Below the pieces are notes generated by a model. That model made no database searches and was not told where the DNA came from. It worked only from the letters and a program-made list of their open reading frames with translations. DNA of 64,000 nucleotides from Archegozetes longisetosus. Its lineage: Eukaryota; Arthropoda; Arachnida; Sarcoptiformes; Trhypochthoniidae. Positions 1 to 13,246 of this stretch are shown in pieces. The position numbers and the translations under genes were made by a program. Location: NCBI GenBank assembly GCA_018873245.2, contig JAEMBT020000005.1:6558001-6622000 (forward strand), read 5' to 3'. The first letter of the stretch is position 1. Each line of letters starts with the position of its first letter.

Positions 1-2350
1 GATCAGTAATGATATATGTTTTGGCAAGAGTTAGAGTTAATTCTTAGCTGGCGTTGGCTAAGATGAGAATGCTCAAACGCTCAAATACTCAATCCATATA
101 ATTGTGGTGTAACTTAAGTGAATCCAAGGGCACATGCCATAGGGAAGAGCTATCCTTTACTATAATAGTAAACCTTTCCATTTCCATATAGATTTCCTCT
201 TCAAATAACCCAATCACTCGGCCCACATTACCATCACATACCCATACCATTATTTGTTCCTCTTGTTCCCCTGTCTCTTCCTTTCGTTTTTACTGTTTTA
301 AACTGCAAATGTGTGCCTCATGACCTTTTAGCGCTTTTCATCGCTTTGATAACTTATTGCTGTTTTATTATAGTCGCTAATGTATAGCAAAACTTTTGGG
401 TCTCATGACAAGTCATGTTTAAATCTGAATTTGAAATAATTAGCAAAACTGTTTATTTCTGTACTGAGACTTACTATCGATAAATAGCTGCTTCAATGTC
501 TTACAATTTTAGAAAAACCTTCGTCTTACACAAATATCATTAATTGTAGTGAAACGACTATCAATTGTTTTTAATTAAGAAATCAGTGCTCAGAGCAGCA
601 ATTCTAAAATGTTTCCCTTTTCACATAATCTAATCACTATTTGTGCTCTTAAAATACTTGAAATATTTTTTTCTAATAACATCTAATTATCTCGACTTAT
701 TAATCAAGATTGAGGCACCTGTTTTGCATTCAATTTTGAATAATTATGAATTAATTGATTTGATTATGCAACATATAATGTACTAGCAATAGTACCACAG
801 TGTAGTCTATCAATATCTTAAATGTTTAGGATAATCACATTCCCAAACTCAATTCATCTTCAATCTGTCTATGCTTTTAAATGACTTAGATTTTTGTCAT
901 TCAGTTTGATTACTATCGAACAATGAAATGGCATATTAAGTGTTGTCAATTAAAATGTAAACACTTCACATTGAAGTGAAGACATGAATTACAGTTACGG
1001 TTATAGTATTCAAATAAGTGATTGCTCAATTTCTGAGAAAAGGCTTTACTTATGAAAAGGTATATAATTTTACAACTTGTAAACATGAACAGCTTTTCAC
1101 TACAACTGAATAAGCGAGCTATGAATGAAATTTCTTTTGATTTGTTTAGCGTTATTTCCTGACTGTTAAGTGCAATGCAATACGTTGAGCACGTTTTCCT
1201 TTGGGATCAATCTTGCGTCGATCGCAAGTTCAAATCAGACAGTTGTTAACAAATGGCTTACGTATAAGCGCCTATGTTTAACAAGAAATATATATATTTC
1301 CTCCAATACTCACTTATATTAATTGAAACATTTTCGCAATGAATCCTTTTTCAAGGATATATTCCATTGGCTTATATAGTATGATAGGCCAAAAGTTAAT
1401 GTTTGTGCTGTATCTGCATATAATAGCTCTGCTCAATAACTAAAGTTCAAACTTAGAAACGGAAGAGCTTTCAAACCAGATACTATTTTTGAAAGTTTAA
1501 ATAGAATCAGAGCTGTTTCGGAAAACTCCGCGATAGTTTGTCTTTGGCAGTGATTCTCTTGAACTCATTGAAGAGATGAGTGACACAAGTTGGCTAAAGA
1601 CACTTATGCCAAGCATTGTAATGAATTGTATGCTATAAAGTAGAATATACGCAACCAAAATATAGTATTACTTGAGATAAAAAATAAATATGTGAAGCAT
1701 TCAAGTAAATGCAATACAACTTTGACATACACTTAAGTGGTTGTTTAAGAACAATATAAGATGCTATAGAAAAACACGTCTGAATAGTTATTGGTTTTAA
1801 AGAAACACTTAACTACATATAGAAGCTAGACAGGTTTTACTTATACTGATAGCTGCATTGATTTAGAACTCTATTCCATATATTTCGTACTAGTAGAGCA
1901 CAGGGTAGTGAACGGTGATGTCTGGTTGGGTTTGAGCCAGAAATAAAAAATAGAGATACTCTTAATGTAGCGCACAATCGCATATACAGTTAAATTAAAA
2001 AGAGCACACGACAGGTTCACGTCCCGTTATCTCATCAAAAGTGAATGATAGTTTTACTGCACCATCAGCTAAGTATGAGAGAGCATAACTGGCAAGAGTA
2101 TCTGTGTAGACAATATAAAGCATGAGTATCAGTGTAGACAATATACTGTCTATGTATATATTTCGTAACAGCAACCACACCAGTAGATCTATGGTGAGGT
2201 AGTGAATATATTGGGTAACGACAACCACACTCTAGGACCTAGGCTAAAAGCAGTCAAGGCAACTGTAGTGATAGATCTAAGCTAAAAGCAGTGAACCATA
2301 TAACGAAACGCTCTTATTTAAATTACTATTTTTATGTATTGTATTGATAG
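1..2350. other. AT-rich non-coding DNA upstream of the TGIF gene
   Basis: No convincing coding sequence is visible. The 5' exon or exons of the TGIF homeobox gene must lie here or further upstream, because its first visible exon begins at a splice acceptor in mid-codon, but I could not identify them. Between about 2090 and 2300 there are short imperfect duplications: a 13-base stretch around a gtagacaatat core occurs twice within 40 bp, near-identical 16-mers ending in gctaaaagcagt lie about 40 bp apart, and two copies of a motif close to gtaacagcaaccacac are present. Confidence 0.6.
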
Positions 2351-3846
2351 GGCGAGAGATTCGCCATTCGAATGGTCATTATAATGTAAATGGCACTTCA
2401 ACTTATGACTTCCAAACAAGCAATAATGATAACGCCTCGGGTAGGAAACGTCGAGGCAATCTGCCGAAAGAGTCGGTCAAAATTCTGCGAATGTGGTTAT
2501 ACGAGCATCGCTACAATGCATATCCGTCCGATCAGGAGAAGCTCTATCTCTCTCAAGCAGCAAACTTAAGCATTTTGCAAGTAAATGATAAGCTGTTTTA
2601 TCTTAATTTTTGCAAATGGATCATCCAATCAAGGGTTGCTTCAGTACTTGTCTCTAGTTTTGAATCATGTGTCAAATGGAAGAAATGTTTTAATTATCTA
2701 TATTTATATTCTATAGAAGATTGAAATATTTGTTTGACATTTGATTCTGTATAAGTTTGAAATTGAGCCCATAAAACAAAAGAAGCTTAGGAAAGAAATT
2801 GATTACTATTTATAAAAGGAGTAGAAAACTAGGCTAAAGCAAACTTTGATTAGAATTACTTAATTGAATTGGATGATGAGTTAGATTTAAGGAGAAATAG
2901 TAATGCATAAGATAACTACTAAACTTAATGATATGTTAAGGTGTGCAATTGGTTCATAAATGCAAGACGTAGAATATTACCAGATATAATACGAAAAGAA
3001 GGCAATGATCCACTTATGTTCACAATAACGCGTAAAAGTTCCAATAGACGACAAAGTAATGTAACTGATTCTTGTAATGGCTCAAATTCATCAGCTTCTG
3101 AAGATGGATTCGGTTACATAGTCACAACTAATAACAGGTATTCAATTGTTTGTAATTATGTTTTAGAAGTAGTGCTCATGGCGGAACTTTGATTAATTAG
3201 TGTCTCATTTGCTGTGAATAGACATTGCACTGATGACAGTGGAAGTTCTACTGAAAGTGAAATGGACGCAGAGTCTGATAGTGGAAGCACTACCAGTACA
3301 GCCATCACATACAGCAGTACCTGTAGTCGACCGCCAAGCACTTCATCGTCAAGTGGTGCGTCATGGAATGGTAATTTCAATATCTACTTTAGATACTACT
3401 CCTTTCCATGCGTGACATTAACTCATGCGACTATTTTTCTTATAGACTCACCGCTCAAGTTGACTAAAAGATGGAGAAGAAATCATGAAGAAGAGCAAAT
3501 GAGAAATCAAACGATTAGTAGCGCCTTATTCTCCGACACTAATCGAAAGTCTACAGCTTTGGACTTGTCTTTCAGCCCTCCTCGAAGCTCAAACACATCA
3601 ATTGTGAATTGGCTCAATCAAACCTCCTCTATGAATAATATCGTTGCTCAGAATTCACCGCAGACTTCAATACCCTCGGTTTCGTCCACATTAAGCTCGA
3701 ATGACGTTTCGCCATCATCTCCATCGTCATCAGAGGAACCATTCAGTTGTTTGTACTTATTAGCATCAGCAGCAGTTGGCGAACTGGAGAGGCAAAGGTT
3801 AAAGAGCAGTAGTGTTCAGAACATAGCGCTTGCAGTAAGTTCATAA
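2351..3846 (+). CDS. TGIF: TGIF-type TALE homeobox transcription factor (5' exon not found)
   Basis: This is a homeodomain repressor of the TGIF class (achintya/vismay in flies). The visible coding exons are 2351-2580, 2941-3137, 3222-3370 and 3446-3846, and their phases agree (entry with two bases, then 0, 2, 1). The first exon encodes [16 protein letters not shown] and helix 1-2, with the three-residue TALE loop ending in AYP. The second opens with [11 protein letters not shown], which is recognition helix 3 with the TALE isoleucine at position 50. The intron falls between LQ and VCNW. The remainder is Ser/Thr-rich and ends in a hydrophobic segment ([14 protein letters not shown]) resembling the TGIF C-terminal region. 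There is no ATG before the homeodomain, and the acceptor at 2349-2350 shows that at least one upstream exon is missing. The last intron (3371-3445) is 75 bp, in frame and stop-free, so its retention would add 25 residues. A GTAAGT sits just before the stop, so a further 3' exon is possible. Confidence 0.85.
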
Positions 3847-4060
3847 ACTGCTCAGCATTACAACTGCATTACCTCCCCTTTGCTCATCCATGACATAATG
3901 CGTGCACATATTTCTTTTTGTCAAATTCAATTCAACAAAGCAGGGTTTGCCACTTTAATAGCACTTAAAGCAAGTATAAACGTATAAACATATAAACTTT
4001 ATTATATCGTATGAGTTTACATACTATTACTAGTAATGCTATTATCTTAGTACTAGTACG

Positions 4061-4281
4061 CTCAATAACTTGATAATCGCTGATAGCAACCAGAAGTGAT
4101 GCGTTGTCGTTGCATGTTTCCCATCAGAGCATAATATGTTGACATGTTAACAAACTTATAGGATATTAGGTACGCTAAGAGAAGTAAATTAGGAACCAAA
4201 TTGAACAAAAGTTGATACGCATCATAGGGAGGTTGACATAGCAACGGCCTATTAGCCGTTGCTATCGCGAATTGTTGAGTT
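4061..4281 (-). mobile_element. Short terminal-inverted-repeat element, family A, copy 1
   Basis: About 220 bp bounded by imperfect inverted repeats. The left end reads ctcaataacttgataatcg followed by ctgatagcaac. The right end, read inward on the minus strand, is ctcaacaattcgcgatagcaac. Its interior aligns over nearly its whole length, in reverse orientation, with the elements at 27328-27531 and 45094-45311. Shared blocks include a catcagagcataa-like motif, an acaaacttatagg-like motif and gttgacatag. It has no coding capacity. The structure fits a non-autonomous DNA transposon (MITE), but I cannot assign a superfamily. Confidence 0.65.
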
Positions 4282-4783
4282 CTAAACAGAACCTAAAGCG
4301 TCAGCTTATATGATATGATACAACTCTCCTGTAAGTTTACTTTACCGTATGTGCCTTATTGTAATGATATTTTATACTCAAGACTTTATGGGTGCTTTTG
4401 TTTTGCTCATAATAATAATAATGTAAGTTACCTTTGGTTTAAACAATGTTTATAACGATAACAATTACGCTATCATACCTATAGTGCTAAGAGTTAGTGA
4501 TTTGTTTGATCGTTCAACAATATTGTGCTTTATTTGCCGCTAAATAATAAGTTGTAATAAGTTGGAGGAGTGGGCTAGTCATACATTTATTATATTAATT
4601 GGCAGAGATGTCTCTGTTCGGGACTTTTATTATAAATATATATACATATTATCGATATATAAATTGCTACCATTTATATATTTTAGTTCACTTGAGTTTG
4701 AAATTTTATCTCTTCATTTGTCAGATTGTCAAATGAAATATGCATAATTATTCATAAGATGACATTTTGACACGTGCTTCAGT

Positions 4784-4894
4784 CTATGCTATAAAGTGGT
4801 GGTACCTCTAATCTTATTTGAGTTGCATATAGCACTTTGTAAGTGCGTTTGTAACACTTTATATAAGTCCACTTTCTAACGCTTTATAGCACTG
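4784..4894. mobile_element. Small inverted-repeat (MITE-like) element
   Basis: The left end contains tgctataaagtggtgg. The right end contains cgctttatagca, whose complement is tgctataaagcg. The interior is AT-rich and non-coding. The terminal core CTATAAAGTG is shared with the element at 33396-33547, suggesting one family. I see no clear target-site duplication. Confidence 0.45.
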
Positions 4895-5412
4895 ACCCAA
4901 TCACACCTCTGTAGTAATTATGTTGAAACGACTATTAACATTTATTATAAAATTAGAAAACAACTTACATTCCAATTATGTAATGTTTTGATCAATTTTT
5001 GATTTGTTTGTCAATATATGATATCCTTTTTTGCTCATTACTATTATAATGGTTTTAATAAAGACGAATTAAATATTTGTTATTCAAATGTATTGTTAAT
5101 CGATTGGTTTGCTTTAAAATGAAAAATCAAATACTTGTATATCATATGAAGTGACTTATAAGAAAGTTCAATTCAAATCACAATCCAATTAAATAGTTAT
5201 TTTGCGCAACTAGACGAAACTTTTCTTACCAATACTGACCTTTTGATCAATTGAAACTGTTCAAATTGAAATTTTCTAACTGACGATATTTTATATTAAG
5301 CTTTTTTAAGACCAATTACCTCTTATGTAACAATAATTGATTGTCAATAGTATTTATGGTTTTGAAAATTAAAACACGTTTAAATATTAAACAAAAGTCT
5401 CCTTATTGTGTA

Positions 5413-5532
5413 CAGTTGCTTCCAAAAAAGTACGCATTGATCCCGTATCAATCCCTGATGCGGTCTCACGCGATAACAGGGACGAGACATAAATTTTCGA
5501 TTTGATAAAACCTAACTTTTTGGAGCAAACAG
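5413..5532. mobile_element. Tc1/mariner-like MITE flanked by TA
   Basis: A 120 bp element with imperfect terminal inverted repeats: CAGTTGCTTCCAAAAAAGT on the left and CTGTTTGCTCCAAAAAGT read inward from the right. It is flanked on both sides by TA (5411-5412 and 5533-5534), the target duplication expected for Tc1/mariner transposition. There is no open reading frame, so it is a non-autonomous remnant. Confidence 0.65.
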
Positions 5533-7283
5533 TACTTTGTATTTAGCAATAATGTGATCTGCTACAGGGAAAGTCTAAGCTTTTATTGTTGAATAATCAT
5601 TAAGAGATAATGTGAACCTCAATAGCTAAAAGCATATGATAACTTTTGTTATCGATTTAGTTTTTATTAAATTTTGAAAGCCCTGACAGTAGAACAAGAG
5701 TTTGGAAATCGGTGTACGAATTAAATGGATTTTGTTTAAAAAATGACATTAGCAGAGAAAAGAAAATATATTTAGTCAGATAGTAGTAAACATTGAATAT
5801 TTGGATACCAATAAATGATTACAAGCAAAATATTTTCTCGACAAAACAATGAAAAGTTGGTGAACATGTGTGATACATAGTGCCAAACAATGAATTAAAA
5901 GTCGACCCAATTATGTTAGAAGTATGAAGTGAACAGAGTGATTAAAAACTGAAACTCAATAATTTATAGTCTTTGTTGGGTAACATTTATTTCGACTCAA
6001 TAAAAGAATAATAAATACTTCAAGTATGAAAACACAATATAATATTGAAATATTGGCTTGCATGATTAGAGCCAATGCTGACCTTTTTGCCGAAAGAGAA
6101 TAATTGTGGTTCTCTTTTCATATCAGGCAATGATTAACGATTTCAAGATTTCAACTTTGCTGTTCACTATCATAAACGCATAAAAAACTTCTATTCAATT
6201 GCATGACTTTTCGCATCATATATGCAATTGAGTGATAACATGATATGTATGTAAATAATTGAATCGCAGCATAAACTAAGGATGATATGAATACAATGAC
6301 TTAACAAACTTGTAGATTATTTTTGTTATATCCAACGTTTAAGGGAATACAACTTCTATTCATTTGCATTTCCCAAACTGACAAATACGGTTGAGAAAAA
6401 CGAAACGCTTTTTACCAAATTTAACCAATTCTGTTTAGTTTCTAATCAAACTATCGATATTGAGATGTTCAATTTAGAAAGTATTTCTTTATGCATATGT
6501 ACTGGTTTGAAGCCTAAGCATAACATTTTTACAATTACTCTGTAAATTGGTTTGTAACAGTACGTAATCAAGTTAACATGTCACGCATATAAGATGTGTT
6601 GTTAATTAAATATTTGTTTAAGTAAATTATTGTAATTTACTAATTTTAAGCCTAAATTCATGTTCAAATTTGAATAAATACTAATCAAATTAGTTAATCA
6701 CTTGTATTAGTGTCTTAATCCTGAAGATTAAATTTGAGAACAATATCTGTGAAACAGTATCTGTACTACAGAACTGGTGAGAAATTAGTAAAATAAATAA
6801 GTTAATACTGAGGCAAATTCTCACAAAAATAACAAAATAAGTCAAATTAGCTGGCGTAATTGTGAGAAAGCGAACAAAATATATGTATTTTACAGTTAAG
6901 ATATTCATTTTTGTTGTCAGTTCAGGTCTAAAAATGACAGGAAGTGAGTGAAGTATAATTTCTTTAAAAATGTTGGCACAGCTCTAAAATGAGTCACTTT
7001 TTATCTTTTTGTCATCAGACAATTCATTATCCTTTAAATAATTTTTATATGTAAACATAAACATTGAAAATGATATGATTCATATCTAATGATTCTGTAA
7101 TGTCACTTCAAAATGAACTGAAATGTTTGCAGAAACAGAAAAAGTCTCAACGTCCAGATTATAATTGAACGTTTTATCGATCAACATAATTGGGAGTAAT
7201 GATGATTATCAAGTTTCAGATCAGATGTAGAACTAAGGCATTGAAAGAAAAATAAAAGATAGAGTTTTGTTTCATTCTGGCAT

Positions 7284-7335
7284 AAAGTAAGTTAAAGTAA
7301 GTTAAAGTAAGTTAAAGTAAGTTAAAGTAAGTTAA
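7284..7335. repeat. 10-bp tandem repeat (gttaaagtaa)n
   Basis: Four perfect copies of gttaaagtaa lie at 7291-7330, with partial units on either side. Degenerate versions (agtaagctaac, agtaacttaac, agtaacttta) continue to about 7394. It is a minisatellite in non-coding DNA. There are no spacers, so it is not a CRISPR-like array. Confidence 0.9.
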
Positions 7336-9011
7336 CATAGAGTAAGCTAACACAAAATTATCTAACATGAAGTAACTTAACATTAAGTAACTTTACAATG
7401 ATGATCCCATTTGATTCTATAGGCAGTTTTTAGACTTTCTTATCATATTTACAATATTAGTTTGTTACTTTTATCTTCATTGATAAGTTTTTATGTACTT
7501 TTTACATCTGTAACTTTATTCAACTTAGTATCAAATTTATTAGGATAAGTTGAGAAACTGCTCAATACATGAACATTGAGTCAAATGACTAATACTACTA
7601 AAGGATTAGTTGAATCTTTGTGGGAATAGATTTTGCTAAATAAAAATAGTTAATAAAATAATAAATATTTAGCTTAGAATCGATGCCATAGTTCCATATA
7701 TTATTTTAGTTAGACTACACTAGACTTTACTCACTAAAGATAATAACACACTATAACCTATGATATTCTTTTTATATCGTAGTTGCTCTTAATTTCTCTT
7801 TGGCTTTACTGTCATAATCATTTCTCAATGCTACATCAAGTACTTCACTAAAACATTTGCTGAGTTAGCATTCAAATGTGAGCACTAATTGAATTTAGTT
7901 TTCTAATTGAATTTAGTTTTCTCTTCTTAAACAAGAAACAAACCAATTGTTATTATTGTATTATAATGCAGCTAAACTCGTCAATCTTCAACATATAATT
8001 AAGTGATTTACAAGGACTAGTAACAATTAAACCATATTTCCGAACAGCATTTAAAGATAGATATTATGGAACCACTTAAGGTGTATGCTTTGTTTGCAGA
8101 GGTTTGACTGTAGCAGTAATTGTGCACAATATAATTATATCTAATGTCGTCAAACTGTGATACACAATTATTTAGAGATTTATTTGTTGAAGCATTCACT
8201 TTTATCATCTTGTTCCTTAAATACATACGAACTAATTAACGTTGAATAGAAAGAGTGGACTATATTGATAAAAACTGATTGAATGAGTCTGAATAAAGCA
8301 TTAATTGTAATAAACAGTATTTGCATGACCCTCCTATCAATAAAGTCAACTAAATCTCTTTGGCATTGTTTGAAAGTAAAAACAATACGTAAATATCTAA
8401 AAGTAAAGAGCAGTGAGTATCTAAAATGACAATAGGATATCCTTCAATAAAAATAGCTAATTGCAATATGCAAGTGGTGGCATTTAATCAATGGTATCTC
8501 AATATATACTTCAATGATATGAATGGTTTTGTGAGAAGCCATACTACTAGTAAGAGGAAATGAAAAGCCGTTGGTTTAGGTTTTTATAGCATTTTTGTAG
8601 CTTTAAATGGAATCTCATTTCAAATCTAAAGGATGGTCTGAATAACCTGTTTTTTTATCTTGCTTGCCATTTCAGTCTAGATTCAATTCTGACAGAAGAG
8701 AGGATCAAGTTTAGTTGTATTATTGCGGACATAAGAGTTAAATATTTTCTAATTCCTTCAATAGGCTTCAAGTAAACTATTTCACAGGTGTCTGCATTTG
8801 ACAGTTAGTACAGGTGACACTTGAAAATTTGGTGCCACGCTTGTTTTCACAAATAAATTATAATACAATCAAATGGATTGCACACTAGACTTATGTAATA
8901 TGTCAAATTAAATATTAATGCTATTTTCGGCAACAAAATAAACTAATGGGCACACAAGTCACTCAATCTATTCAAGGATTAATCCATTTTATGTTTACTA
9001 CTAGATAATTT

Positions 9012-9016
<5 letters not shown>

Positions 9017-9069
<53 letters not shown>
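9017..9069. repeat. (CT)n microsatellite, about 53 bp
   Basis: An uninterrupted CT dinucleotide run in non-coding DNA. The run length is likely to be polymorphic and may be imprecise in the assembly. Confidence 0.97.
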
Positions 9070-9073
<4 letters not shown>

Positions 9074-9188
9074 AACACTTGAAACAGTTTTAAAAAGACT
9101 GAAAGATTTAGACTTTTTACTTTGAATACAAGTTGGAACAGATCAGGAATCGACTGTTTGCAAGTACTTTTTAGCTGTTTTTCACTCT

Positions 9189-9428
9189 GATGGGGGCCAA
9201 AAATCTGGAATGAGTGCTTGGATTTGCTGAGGCGAATACTAACTCACATTCAAATATCTGTTGATTTGCTATCAAACCCTTGATTAATGCCTAACAATAG
9301 TACTGAATTGATGCATCAAATAAATAAAGTTTGAAAGTTTTTGGCAACATTTTATTTTCAGGGCAGACCTATAATTAAATTTTGAAAAATCTCAGGGGGT
9401 TATAGCCCCCCGCTGTATGCAACTGTGC
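9189..9428 (+). repeat. Dispersed repeat family B, long copy 1
   Basis: About 240 bp that aligns with 14253-14486. Shared blocks include a ctaactcacattcaaatatc-like block, ctgttgatttgctatcaaa, a tcatcaaataa-like block, a tttgaaagttttt-like block and a tail with gaaaaatctcagggggttat. The tail is also found at 40160-40244 and 43682-43791. It is unclassified and has no coding potential. Confidence 0.65.
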
Positions 9429-10726
9429 TTCTGAGTGAAAACTATTACAAATTCTATATTTATCTTGATTATTATATAATCATTTATAAACTGAGAAAAC
9501 TAAATAATCTAATGTTAGATAACTGATCTCAATTGAAACAAAATAAATAAATAAACTCATTACATATCTGTTTAGAGATTATCGAAAATATTCCAAACTT
9601 TTCGTTTTAAGATAATTATTATAAGACTATTTTTAAAGTCTATTTTTTGTGATCAGTCTTCAATTGATTAGAACTAATGGATAAGAAGAATCTGATGCAA
9701 TTAATTTTTTAACATTTGGCCCGTAAATAAGTTTTAATCTGAGTTTTACAGTACTAGTCAGACCTCTTGAACCCCTCTCTAAATTTTATTAGAAAGTGAA
9801 CGAAATGCATTCCAAAGTATCCCATAAAACATGAGAGAAGGCATCAAAGATCAGAAAAATCTTGTCATAGAATAGATCTAATAATTCATGCGGATCAGTT
9901 CAAAGATGAAGCTTTTGGTCAACTAAACCAATAAAAGTTGCTAAACTATTCGCTAGACTTTTCAAAATTAATGCTTAAAGTTAGACGTAAATAAACCTTT
10001 TGATGAAATTTTCCATAACTAGATTGATTTGAAACTTGAATTTTCCGATAATTCAAAGTAATTAAACGATAGCTTAAAAAACTCAATTCTGAATAACTAA
10101 GTTTTGAAACCAGATCTGAGTGACTTGAAAGTGATTGACATTAAAAATGGAAATATAATTTGATTGTTAATTGAAGCAAAAGTAAAGAATGAAAAGATGA
10201 GCTAAAAATTAGGAGCACTTCAACGACAGAGATTGCAGATTTGTCTGGATATTTTGAGTAAAATGCAAAGTAAAGAAATAGCTGAAAGCTTTAGCAATTT
10301 AGAGGTAATGGTATCTGTATTGAGTCTCAGTTTACCAATCATTATGAGTGAGAGTTCTCTTTAGCAGATAAATGCATGATAATAGAGAGTCAGACGGTTT
10401 GTTTGTTGCAATATTTCCACTTAAGCTGTCCAACCGGTCATTTTTTACATCAAAACAAAAGCTGGACAGCTCTTCATGTGCAACATTAATAATGACTTGT
10501 TTGGGCACTTTTGATATACAGTCGAAAACATATTCATCGATCTAAAAGCATTTCTACTGCGAGCACGTTTGAGTCGAAAACTTAAAACTCATTGCAAATT
10601 ATTATAATTTAAGCTTGAAAACTATTTTTTCAATTTAATACCTTAGCAGTTTGAGTGCAATGTTGCAGTTGATTTACTTATAAATTATTACGAGGTAGCT
10701 TGTAATGTGAGCGCTTAATTAAAATA

Positions 10727-10864
10727 CAGTTAAATCTGTCTAGTTTGAACACGCATTTAAGTAGTTTTCAAAAAGAGCAAAAATTATATGTATTATTTCC
10801 TATGTATTTATCTAGTCTGTTTTAAAGACCTTTTAACGACATGAGAGTTAGACAAGTTTTACTG
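10727..10864. mobile_element. pogo/Tigger-like MITE flanked by TA
   Basis: A 138 bp element. The left end reads CAGTTAAATCTGTCTAGTTT. The right end, read inward on the other strand, is CAGTAAAACTTGTCTAACTC. TA lies directly outside both ends (10725-10726 and 10865-10866). CAGTNAAAC-type termini with a TA duplication are typical of pogo-related DNA transposons. A related, more decayed copy lies at 39475-39612. Confidence 0.6.
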
Positions 10865-12512
10865 TAGTATATCAACACTACAGGTAAAGGCAAGTTACAG
10901 GTAAAAGAGAGACATTTGCAGTGAAAATGCTTCCACCTTAAACAATGGATTCAAACATGATAAACTTAATTTGACTCATAAGTTAATAAATTAGCATTAA
11001 TTTGTCTAATGCTTCAATGATAGTTATAATGTAACTGATCCACGCTATTCACATTATAATTATCGAGTTTTCTATTTAGATTGAAATTTCAAAACACGTT
11101 TACTAATTAATAATAATGAATACTGTACTTAAAAAAAGTTTGATGCACATGCTATCAAAATAAACATTCATAATATTTAGATAGTAAATAAGATCGTTGA
11201 CAAAATCAACAATAAATTTACTAACTTTTCCGACAGACAATTATCATAAATTGTGAATCTAATGTGAGCTAGACTAATAAAATCAATCAATTTGATCGTA
11301 TTATCATTTTGATTAAATCAGTTTTTTAGAATAAAGTTTTTCATAGAGTTGGAAAACGATTGGTTCGACTGAGTAATAACTTGGCATATAACTTTTGAAC
11401 TCAGTTTTCCCTTAGCTTGTAGTAAACCCCAAACTTGTCTCGTAAAGGCGTCCAATTTGGTAGAAATACAGTTGAGTCTCGTTTTAAGACCATTAGTACC
11501 TTTAATTCGTAATTGTTCTGTACTTTGCATCATATGGCAATCGTTTTTATGATAAAGTTAGTGATAAGTTAAGGGGAGAATCACATTAATATAATTTTGT
11601 TAATAATAGAGAAAAAGAAAGAAAGAAAAAAAATAATGTGATAGTGAATGTGAAAGCACAAATGTTTGATGTGAGGTTGTGCATATCTGCAAATAGTGGT
11701 ACCTGTATATTAGTGAAAGTAGGATATGAACACAAAACCAATTTAGTCAGATCTGAGTAGTCATGTCTGACTGCAGTCAGTTGGTAGACACCGATAAAGT
11801 TGTAACACAACTATTTTCAGCGAGACTCCAATTTTGTCAATTCTTTCGATAGCTATTATAATCTCTATCTAAACAGTATTTTAATTATCTTCAGAAAACA
11901 TTTTTCAGATATTTTTCCAGTTTTACTGTTTTACAGAAAATATGAAAAATTTTTATTTGAAAAGAAGAAGAAATTAGTTAAAATTGGTTAAAATGAATTA
12001 AAATTAGCTAGACAGAGTGAAGCAATATCTCTTAACCTAACCTAAAGCATATTGATATCCGCATCTTTCAAGTATTATATCGATTACTTTTCAATCTTAT
12101 CCTCCTTACACCTGTTGGTCCAGTTCTAGTCTATAAAGATACTCGAGTGTAATTAATAGCTTAACAATTTTTCTCTAAGTTTCTTATTTGTTTTACTTGA
12201 ACAAAGTGAAAGCAAATTTCTCTTTTCCAGGATTGAGTGCTTTGCTCAACTTTGCACGATATAACATTTTATAATTTTTATTAAAGAAAAGATCATGCGA
12301 TTATCACAATCATCAGAAGTATATCAAACGGACAAATTTTCAAAAGTTTAAACTTGACATTTTTATGATGGTCTTTGAAAACTATTCGTATGATCACTCG
12401 ACTAAATTGAGTAAGCTTCAGTTCTTCTCTGCCCCAAAATCTAACTCAACTCAGACACTCTAATACATTGTATGGTAACACGCAATCACATAAATACGTA
12501 CAATCAGCTATG

Positions 12513-13246
12513 AACGTTGAAAACTTGAAAATTTAATTTTATAAAATCAATAATAGACTCATCTTAAATAACATATAAAAATTAGCTGCTGATGCGTTAC
12601 TTAACATTTAGGGCTCTAATTATTTGAAGTTATATCCACTTTCAATTAAATGTAGCCGCAGCAAATGTTTGATGGCTTGACATATCGTTTGGACCTCTCA
12701 TTTTCAGGTCGTTTTTTCGGGTCGTTTTCTCTACTACCAGAGTCAACTAAGATTTTGCCAATTTTTTAAATGATCTTAATCTGAGTTATTAGTTCTTTAG
12801 AAACTTTAGTCTTTAAAAAATTAAAGGATTTTCAAGTAAGAAATTGTTGAACTATTTGGCAAATTATCATAATAAAACAATTTTGTGTCGTTTTTTAATT
12901 TTTGAATTCTCCTAATTTTTTCCTTTAACTAATTAATAACCCAAATTCAAATCATTAAAAATCTTATTTAATAAAGCTTTTTAAAGAACTGAAAACTAAA
13001 AATCCTTAATTCACTCTGATATTAGAAAAGACTAGAACTGCAAATGAGAGGCTCAGATCATGAAAGATTTGCTGCGGCTACATTTAATTGGAAGTGAATA
13101 TAACTTCAAATAATTGGAACAGATATAACTTCAAATAATTGGAACCCTAAACGTTATGTAACGCATCAGCTAATTTTTTATGTGCTATTCAGAATGAATC
13201 TCTTATTGATTTTATAAAATTTAATTTTCAAATTTTCAACCGTTGC
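12513..13246. repeat. Long diverged foldback (inverted repeat) element, about 730 bp
   Basis: The left arm (about 12513-12740) and the right arm (about 13040-13246) are inverted copies. In both, gaaaatttgaaaatt-like, attttataaaatcaata, gctgatgcgttac, aattatttgaagttatat and aattaaatgtagccgcagc blocks occur in the same order when the right arm is read on the minus strand. Similarity decays towards the centre, near 12880. The right arm carries an extra local tandem duplication (tataacttcaaataattgga twice, 13097-13143). No coding sequence is present. Confidence 0.75.

Larger units (their letters stand above)
3847..10726. other. Gene-poor AT-rich intergenic DNA, part 1
   Basis: No open reading frame here looks like a protein. 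The longest are about 60-75 codons, start with non-ATG codons or have random AT-rich composition. Apart from the separately listed elements and repeats I see nothing functional. TGIF (+) ends on the left, and the next gene, RNF7 (+), lies more than 12 kb to the right. Confidence 0.6.

Noticed and set aside
1995..2228. A hydrophobic 77-codon minus-strand frame upstream of TGIF
   Set aside because: It overlaps local short duplications and has no recognisable protein signature.
7284..7335. Possible CRISPR-like array
   Set aside because: The 10-bp units are directly adjacent with no spacers, and the genome is eukaryotic; it is a minisatellite.
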